Assembly: GCA_020436865.1 (NCBI GenBank)
Contig: JAGQXA010000248.1
Location: forward strand, 1 to 11,367
Direction: 5' to 3'
Length of the DNA: 11,367 nucleotides
Origin: Saprospiraceae bacterium
Lineage (GTDB): Bacteria > Bacteroidota > Bacteroidia > Chitinophagales > Saprospiraceae
In this document: positions 6,781 to 11,367 of the stretch, one piece after another
Layout: every line of letters begins with the position of its first letter
Numbering within the stretch: the first letter of the stretch is position 1
Translations under genes and position numbers: made by a program
The notes under the pieces: generated by a model
The model's input: the letters and a program-made list of their open reading frames with translations, nothing else
The model's database searches: none
Told to the model about the DNA's origin: nothing

Positions 6781-6813
6781 GAACCTGTTTCTATAGTGCT
6801 GTTTTTCAGATGA

Positions 6814-7284
6814 TTAGACGAATTCATTTTTTTTGAGATCAGACAGGAAGATCTTGCCGTTCCACCATTCCCGTTCGATCAACGCTCCGTAGCGTTCGTA
6901 GAAGCGGAGGGCGGGCGTGTTCCAGTCGAGGACTTGCCACTTTACCAGCCGGCAGTCTCGTTTCACGGCCTGGGTCAGGAACGCTTCGAAGAGGAAGCGG
7001 CCGATCCCTTGCCGGCGCCGTTCCGGGCGCACCACGAAATCTTCCAGATAGAGCATTTTGCCCTTCCAGGTGGAGTAGGTCAGGTAGTACAGGGCCATGC
7101 CGACGACCGTTCCGCCCTCTTCGGCTACCAAAGCTTCGAAAGCGCCTTCCCGGAAATCGGCGCGGTAGGTGTCGAGGTCGGCCGTAAATTGTTCTTCGGC
7201 CCGTTCGTAGATCGCCAATTCGCGCACCAATTGATGGATGGCGGGTAGGTCGGCCTCGGTAGCCGGTCTAATGGTGACATTCAT
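6814..7284 (-). CDS. GNAT-family N-acetyltransferase, spermidine/spermine acetyltransferase (SSAT)-like
   Basis: A 156-residue single-domain acetyl-CoA-dependent acetyltransferase, presumably cytoplasmic. It begins with the IRPATEADLPAI strand-helix typical of GNATs. Residues 62-81 (VGMALYYLTYSTWKGKMLYLE) resemble animal SSAT (SAT1) closely, including the YLEDFVV strand with Glu81. The acetyl-CoA pyrophosphate loop is RRRQGIG (89-95). Motif B, WNTPALRFYERYGA (121-134), carries Asn122 and Tyr129, the Tyr being the likely general acid by analogy with SSAT. A polyamine or another small primary amine is a reasonable guess at the substrate, but SSAT-like bacterial GNATs are diverse, so this remains inference. 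The start at 7284 gives the standard N-terminus; no Shine-Dalgarno sequence is seen. The gene is divergent from the M28 peptidase gene across 94 bases and convergent with the isoprenyl synthase gene. Confidence 0.9.
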   Translation of the reverse strand: MNVTIRPATEADLPAIHQLVRELAIYERAEEQFTADLDTYRADFREGAFEALVAEEGGTVVGMALYYLTYSTWKGKMLYLEDFVVRPERRRQGIGRFLFEAFLTQAVKRDCRLVKWQVLDWNTPALRFYERYGALIEREWWNGKIFLSDLKKNEFV

Positions 7285-7378
7285 CTTACAGCTCTTTGGA
7301 AAAAAATTGTCAAATTAGCGGGCGGAGAAGAAACGCCTTTCTCCTATTTACTATTGCATCAGAAACAATATCGGATCT

Positions 7379-8614
7379 ATGGATCGAATAACCCAAATCT
7401 TAGTGGCCGCACTGCTGTTGCCGGCCTTGCTCTTTTCTCAGGAAACAATGACGGAGTGGCTACCGGTACAGGTCGATGTGGTCTATCTGGCTTCCGACGA
7501 CCTGCAGGGCCGCGAAACGGGCACCGAAGGAGAACGCCTCGCCGCCGAGTACATTGCCCGGCGCTTCGCGCAGATCGGACTAAAACCCTACGCCGCCGGC
7601 AATGCCGCCACCTGGTACCAGCCCTTTGATTTCGTGTACAAATCCAACCCGCATGCCGAGAAAGGGGAAGACCGGACCGGCAAGAACGTGATCGGGTACA
7701 TCGACAATGGCGCCGACCGCACCGTTGTCGTCGGCGCCCACTACGACCACCTGGGCATGGGCGGCTTCGGCTCCCGTCACCTCGGCGAACCGGCCATTCA
7801 CAACGGGGCCGACGACAACGCCAGCGGCGTGGCGGGCATGCTGCGCATCGCCGAAAAGCTCAAGGCTTCGCCGGCCCGCCACAACAACTACCTGTTCATC
7901 GCCTTCTCCGGGGAAGAACTGGGGCTCTACGGATCGAAGTATTTCGCCCAGCATCCGGTATTTTCGCTGGAGAACGTCAACTATATGCTCAACCTCGATA
8001 TGGTCGGGCGGTTGAACGAAGAGGGCGTGCTGGCCGTCAACGGCGCCGGCACCTCGCCGGCTTGGAAAACCGCGCTCGAAGCCGTCGCTCCCGACGCGAT
8101 CCAGGTCAAGACCAACGACAGCGGTATCGGTCCCTCCGACCATACCTCTTTTTATCTGGAAGATATTCCCGTGCTGCATTTCTTTACAGGCCAGCATGAG
8201 GACTACCACAAACCGGAAGACGATAGCCCGCTCGTAAACTACGAGGGCATCGTGCTCGTGACCGATCTGATCGTCGACCTCATCGAGAAGCTCGACCCGG
8301 AAGGCGAACTGGCCTTCACGAAAACCAAGGACGAACAGGAAGGCCGCCAGGCCGCCAGCTTCAAGGTGACCCTGGGCGTCATGCCCGACTACGTCTACAG
8401 CGACGAGGGTATGCGCATCGATGGCGTCATGGAAGATCGCCCCGCCCAGAAGGCCGGCATGAAAAAGGGCGACGTGATCGTGCGCATGGGAGAGGTGGAA
8501 GTGAAGGATATCTACGATTACATGGAAGGCCTGGCCCTGTACAAGAAGGGCGATAAGGCAAAGGTAGTGGTCAAACGCGGAAAGGAAGAGCTGACCTTCG
8601 ACGTCGAGTTTTGA
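7379..8614 (+). CDS. Secreted M28-family zinc exopeptidase with C-terminal PDZ domain
   Basis: A 411-residue protein with a Sec signal peptide (hydrophobic 5-19, likely cut near Ser20-Gln21, with no lipobox Cys), so it is periplasmic or exported. The catalytic domain (about 28-305) has every M28 co-catalytic zinc ligand: His121 in GAHYDHLG, bridging Asp145 in NGADDNASG, Glu180 with the general-base Glu179 in FSGEELGLYGS, Asp207 in LNLDMVGR and His277 in EDYHKPED. The family cleaves amino acids from the N-termini of peptides. Residues about 325-408 form a PDZ domain (VTLGVMPDYVY...GVMEDRPAQKAGMKKGDVIVRMGEVEVKD). It may bind peptide ends or guide substrate, a layout known in Bacteroidota M28 enzymes. 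The start at 7379 places the signal peptide at the N-terminus. The gene is divergent from the GNAT gene and convergent with the thioesterase gene, with a strong palindrome between the stops. A role in peptide scavenging is inferred. Confidence 0.95.
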   Translation: MDRITQILVAALLLPALLFSQETMTEWLPVQVDVVYLASDDLQGRETGTEGERLAAEYIARRFAQIGLKPYAAGNAATWYQPFDFVYKSNPHAEKGEDRTGKNVIGYIDNGADRTVVVGAHYDHLGMGGFGSRHLGEPAIHNGADDNASGVAGMLRIAEKLKASPARHNNYLFIAFSGEELGLYGSKYFAQHPVFSLENVNYMLNLDMVGRLNEEGVLAVNGAGTSPAWKTALEAVAPDAIQVKTNDSGIGPSDHTSFYLEDIPVLHFFTGQHEDYHKPEDDSPLVNYEGIVLVTDLIVDLIEKLDPEGELAFTKTKDEQEGRQAASFKVTLGVMPDYVYSDEGMRIDGVMEDRPAQKAGMKKGDVIVRMGEVEVKDIYDYMEGLALYKKGDKAKVVVKRGKEELTFDVEF

Positions 8615-8622
8615 TCGGATGT

Positions 8623-8659
8623 TGGATGTAGGTCCGAATGCCATTCGGACCTACATCCA
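8623..8659. repeat. REP-like perfect palindrome, probable bidirectional terminator
   Basis: Two 18-base arms (8623-8640 and 8642-8659) are exact inverse complements around a single central C at 8641. Each arm reads GTAGGTCCGAATG toward the centre, with GTAG at 8628-8631 on the plus strand and again at 8654-8651 on the minus strand. A GTAG edge on a short palindrome is the hallmark of REP elements mobilised by RAYT transposases. It sits 8 bases past the M28 stop and overlaps the last codons (Trp, Met, stop TAG at 8651-8653) of the convergent thioesterase gene. In RNA it would fold very stably in both directions. A TGTTTT stretch follows on the plus side. Confidence 0.85.
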
Positions 8660-9397
8660 CTCTGTTTTCGCGGAAGCGACTTCCCGCCCGTCTTCCGCCA
8701 GCACCAACCGGTGCAGAAATTCTCCTTCATTCAACTGCTGCGTTTCGGCGATCACCTCCTGTTGCCAGTGACACTCGAGCCGGTAGAGGATGTCGAGCGA
8801 TCTCAATTGGCCGCTCTGTAGCAAGTGCGGAGGCACGGCTTCCAGCATCCATTGTACGTAGTAGGTGTTGTTCAGGTGTTGGTTGAAATCGAGATCATGC
8901 CAGTACACCCGAAAGCCGAGCCGGTGGTCGACCCGCTCCATCGCGGGCAGTTTGCCCTGCGGGCGCGGCAGGAAATCGCCGTAGGTCTCGATGGCCGGTC
9001 CGTACTCGAGGATGAAATCGGGAATGCGGGTCATACGCCGGGTAAGGGTATCCATGAGCAGCCAGGTGGAACCGGAATGGGCGATGAGGCGTCCGCCGGC
9101 GTCGTACACCTTATAGTCGCGAAAGGTGAAGAACTTCTCGAATCCCGCCGGGTAGGTTTCGACGGTGATCTTTTCACCAAGCCGGGGAAGGCGGTCGATG
9201 TTCACGTATTTCTTCATCAACACCCAGGAGATCTGCCGGGGCTCGAGGTCCCAGACCGACAACTTCATGTCGATGACGTTCTGCATGGCCGTCTCGTGCA
9301 TGAGCTTCACGAGGGCCGTGACGGTCGCCTGCTTGCGGCTGTCGATCTCGTAGGTCCGGATCTGGTATTCGGCGGTGCAGCGATAGGGGCGTTCCAT
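8651..9397 (-). CDS. Acyl-ACP thioesterase (FatA/FatB-like, double hotdog)
   Basis: A 248-residue protein matching the bacterial branch of the plant-type acyl-ACP thioesterase family (Acyl-ACP_TE), which releases free fatty acids from acyl carrier protein in the cytoplasm. The N-terminal hotdog (about 5-135) begins YQIRTYEIDSRKQATVTALVKLMHETA and includes WVLMKKYVNIDRLPRLGEKITVETYP. The C-terminal hotdog (about 155-245) carries the catalytic region HDLDFNQHLNNTYYVQWMLEAVP, with Asp170, Asn172 and His174, then YRLEC with Glu208 and Cys209, corresponding to the Asp/Asn/His/Glu-Cys set of plant FatB. Chain-length preference cannot be read. The ATG at 9397 lies 5 bases after the stop of the upstream beta-propeller gene, so the two are very probably co-transcribed and perhaps translationally coupled; no Shine-Dalgarno sequence is seen. 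The C-terminal codons lie inside the palindrome at 8623-8659. Confidence 0.93.
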   Translation of the reverse strand: MERPYRCTAEYQIRTYEIDSRKQATVTALVKLMHETAMQNVIDMKLSVWDLEPRQISWVLMKKYVNIDRLPRLGEKITVETYPAGFEKFFTFRDYKVYDAGGRLIAHSGSTWLLMDTLTRRMTRIPDFILEYGPAIETYGDFLPRPQGKLPAMERVDHRLGFRVYWHDLDFNQHLNNTYYVQWMLEAVPPHLLQSGQLRSLDILYRLECHWQQEVIAETQQLNEGEFLHRLVLAEDGREVASAKTEWM

Positions 9398-9402
9398 ATC
9401 GG

Positions 9403-11367
9403 TTATTGGGCGATCAGCTGTCCGACGGCCATCAAGCGGCCGTCGAGGTGGATCTGATAGAAATACGAGCCCGCGGGCAGCTGCGCTCGCGGTAAACTGA
9501 AGTTCCCGGCGGGAAGCCCGTCCTGTTTCAGCACCCGTTTACCCGAGCCGTCGTAGAGGGTCAGATCGACCTGCTCGCCGGCGGCGGCGGGCGAGTAGAA
9601 GTGTACGCGCTCTGCAAACGGCATCGGCGAAACGGTGTAGGTCCAGGGAAGTTGAAGCGACAGCGTTTGCAGGTGCTCGATCACGAAGCTGAAGACCGAT
9701 ATCTGATCGGAGCCCGGATGGCAGAAAACGGCGTAGCGACCGTCGGTCGACCGGTCGGAATAGTGGATCGGCAGGGCCGGCAGTTCGAAATAGGCCGCTC
9801 CTTCGAAAAGCAGGTAATGGGGAAGGTCGGCATTGTCCGATCGCAAGAGTTGGAGCTCGCCTCCGGCCGGCCCATAGACCGCGGCGAGCGGGGTATAATC
9901 GTCGGGCGCATCCGAGGGCGTGCCGAATTGAAGTTCGTTCGGGTCGAAGTATTCGATCCGGCGTTCGTCGTTGCTGCATACGGCAAAGCGCGCTGTGGCC
10001 GGATCGTAGCTCACGCGGGTCGGATTGGCGCCGGTCGGAAAGGTGTCTTCCAGGGTGACCGTGCCGTTGCCGATGGCAAGCAGGGCGATCGCGGCGGCGT
10101 TCTTGAGGGTGACGACCGCCCAAAAGCCATCGTCGCTGATGGCGATCTGCAGCGGAAAACCGGGGAGGTCGACGGTTTGCACGACCGTATTCGACTCCAG
10201 CGAGATGACCTGCAACTCGTCGTCGAAGGAAGCGGCCAGCAGGGCCAATTCGCCGCCCGGATGGATGGCCAGATCGCTGCGCAGGCCGAAGTTGGTCCAA
10301 CTGACGCCCATATTCCCCACGTCGATCACCTGTTGGAGGAAACTGTTCGCACCGTCGACGGCGATGACCCCGATCACGTCAGACGAGCCGGCGTTGAGCA
10401 CGTAGGCGCGCGTACCGTCGGGGTGCATGCGGATGAGGTCGGGATTGCTGCCGCCGCTGCTCGTAATTTGCACGAGTTCGAAGGTCTGCAGGTCGATCAC
10501 GGCTACCTGATTGTTGGTGCGTAGCGGCACGAGGGCGTAGCGGCTGTCGGGCGTGATGGCCGCGAAGTACGCTTCCGAGTTCTGGAGCGGCACGATGCCC
10601 TTCAGTTCGCCCTGCTCGAGGTCGACGACGGAGGCCGTTTGCGAAAGCGAGTTGATGGCCACGGCGGTCTTGCCGTCGGGAGCGATGGCGACCGAGTAGG
10701 TGTTGTCGGCTTCCAGCTCGGAGCCGGTCGGCTTGCTGGTTTCGTAGGAAAGGGAGTTGGGGTTGACGTAGTTGTAAAAATGGTAGCCCTCATAGCGCAA
10801 CGGATCGGAAGCCACGAGGCGATTTTGGGCGGCGGAAACGGCGCCCCAGGCGATCGGGCGTCCGGCGTTTTGGCTGACGATCGTTTCGGTGGCGAAATCG
10901 ACGATCGAGAGGTAGTAGCCGCCGTGCACGACATATTGGTAGTCGGGGGAGGGAGCTACCCAATTCGGCGAACCGGCAGAGGCGAGGAGGCTGTAGTCGG
11001 CCGTGTTGAAACGCACCATGGCGCTTTGATTGCCGCTGAGCGACACATAGGCCTTGGAGCCGTCGAAGTTGGTGGCGGGCTCGCTGTAGGTGGAGAAAAT
11101 GCTGAGATTGGCCGGCAAAGCGACCTGGGCCAGGAGGCTGCGGTCGGCTGCGTCGATCTGGCTGATCACTCCGGCCGAGCCGTATTCGACGGCGATGAGC
11201 TTCGAGCCGTCGCCCGATACCGCCAATTGGGGCGAATCGGCGACGGCCAGGAGCGTGTCGAAGGCTTGTCCGTCGGAAAGATCGTAGAACACGATCCCCT
11301 CGCCACCGGCGCCGTTGGCCAGGTAGCTGTTGTCGGGCGCTACGGCGAAGCCCGACCAGTACACCGA
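9403..11367 (-). CDS. Secreted beta-propeller protein with T9SS type A sorting domain, 5' end missing
   Basis: The frame is open to the right edge; the GTG at 11364 is an internal Val codon, so at least the signal peptide and perhaps more lies beyond the window. The visible 650-odd residues are a chain of WD/YVTN-like blades. Each has a strand ending in a DG turn followed by a hydrophobic strand, for example GDGSKLIAVEYG, FDGSKAYVSLSG, PDGKTAVAIN, PDSRYALVPL, PDGTRAYVLN, PGGELALLAA, DDGFWAVVTL and TDGRYAVFCH, at intervals of about 40-50 residues. That makes about nine or ten blades. The last 78 residues (YTVSPMPFAERVHFYSP to GQLIAQ) form a T9SS type A sorting domain, with SPxPF, LTLYDGSGKRV and LPAGSYFYQIH, which directs export across the outer membrane and cell-surface attachment or release. 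No catalytic motif is visible; a binding or adhesive role is possible. It is followed by the thioesterase gene after 5 bases. Confidence 0.88.
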   Translation of the reverse strand, partial: SVYWSGFAVAPDNSYLANGAGGEGIVFYDLSDGQAFDTLLAVADSPQLAVSGDGSKLIAVEYGSAGVISQIDAADRSLLAQVALPANLSIFSTYSEPATNFDGSKAYVSLSGNQSAMVRFNTADYSLLASAGSPNWVAPSPDYQYVVHGGYYLSIVDFATETIVSQNAGRPIAWGAVSAAQNRLVASDPLRYEGYHFYNYVNPNSLSYETSKPTGSELEADNTYSVAIAPDGKTAVAINSLSQTASVVDLEQGELKGIVPLQNSEAYFAAITPDSRYALVPLRTNNQVAVIDLQTFELVQITSSGGSNPDLIRMHPDGTRAYVLNAGSSDVIGVIAVDGANSFLQQVIDVGNMGVSWTNFGLRSDLAIHPGGELALLAASFDDELQVISLESNTVVQTVDLPGFPLQIAISDDGFWAVVTLKNAAAIALLAIGNGTVTLEDTFPTGANPTRVSYDPATARFAVCSNDERRIEYFDPNELQFGTPSDAPDDYTPLAAVYGPAGGELQLLRSDNADLPHYLLFEGAAYFELPALPIHYSDRSTDGRYAVFCHPGSDQISVFSFVIEHLQTLSLQLPWTYTVSPMPFAERVHFYSPAAAGEQVDLTLYDGSGKRVLKQDGLPAGNFSLPRAQLPAGSYFYQIHLDGRLMAVGQLIAQ

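Larger units (their letters stand above)
6526..6813. other. AT-rich intergenic region between convergent genes
   Basis: These 288 bases separate the stops of the isoprenyl synthase (+) and GNAT (-) genes. The region is much more AT-rich than its flanks, with several A and T runs. It holds a short hairpin just after the synthase stop, a loose GTTGG/CCAAC inverted repeat (6596-6600 with 6616-6620), and two inverted repeats near the GNAT end, listed separately. A 57-codon ATG frame on the plus strand (6564-6737) has no Shine-Dalgarno sequence, no recognisable family and host-unlike codon use, so I do not call it a gene. Confidence 0.6.

Noticed and set aside
7580..8644. Long minus-strand open frame (354 codons) opposite the M28 peptidase gene
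   Set aside because: It is the mirror of a well-supported zinc peptidase gene; its low-complexity Val/His/Gly-rich translation matches no family I know.
9601..10524. Plus-strand open frame (307 codons) opposite the beta-propeller gene
   Set aside because: It is a shadow of the repeat-bearing T9SS protein; the Arg/Gly/Asp-rich translation has no domain signature.

Overview
The window is GC-rich, gene-dense bacterial chromosome, most likely from a member of the Bacteroidota; the Saprospiria/Lewinella type is a guess from composition and gene mix. The evidence is a protein ending in a type IX secretion (T9SS) type A sorting domain, a Bacteroidota-style bacillithiol-type reductase (YpdA), a FatA/FatB-like acyl-ACP thioesterase, an M28-PDZ exopeptidase and a C1 peptidase with a C-terminal DUF4384-like domain. 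Clear Shine-Dalgarno sequences are absent before almost every gene, which also fits this phylum. There are no tRNA or rRNA genes, no CRISPR array, no insertion sequence and no phage genes.

Layout. (1) 1-477 (+): the 3' end of a gene for a two-part SH3-like protein, closed by a long imperfect hairpin at 478-523. (2) 5226-530 (-): three genes in one direction. They are a two-receiver signalling protein whose kinase core has lost its phospho-accepting His, then YpdA, then a membrane-anchored papain-like peptidase. A hexanucleotide repeat array (2127-2182) lies between the last two. (3) 5227-5547: a divergent control region with overlapping inverted repeats. (4) 5548-6525 (+): a short-chain isoprenyl diphosphate synthase. 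It converges on an SSAT-like GNAT acetyltransferase (7284-6814, -) across 288 AT-rich bases that hold a minus-strand terminator. (5) 7379-8614 (+): a secreted M28 zinc exopeptidase with a PDZ domain, divergent from the GNAT gene. (6) 11367-8651 (-): a large T9SS-secreted beta-propeller protein, cut by the right edge, followed after 5 bases by an acyl-ACP thioesterase. The M28 and thioesterase genes converge on a near-perfect 18-bp-arm palindrome that looks like a REP element.

Most of this is ordinary housekeeping and accessory content, and I see no defence island or obvious new multi-gene system. The points most worth a second look are the pseudo-histidine kinase with two intact receiver domains, the GTAG-bordered REP-like palindrome that contains the thioesterase stop codon, and the (TCAAAC)n array upstream of the C1 peptidase. 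The Thr in place of the Firmicutes active-site Cys in YpdA comes next.
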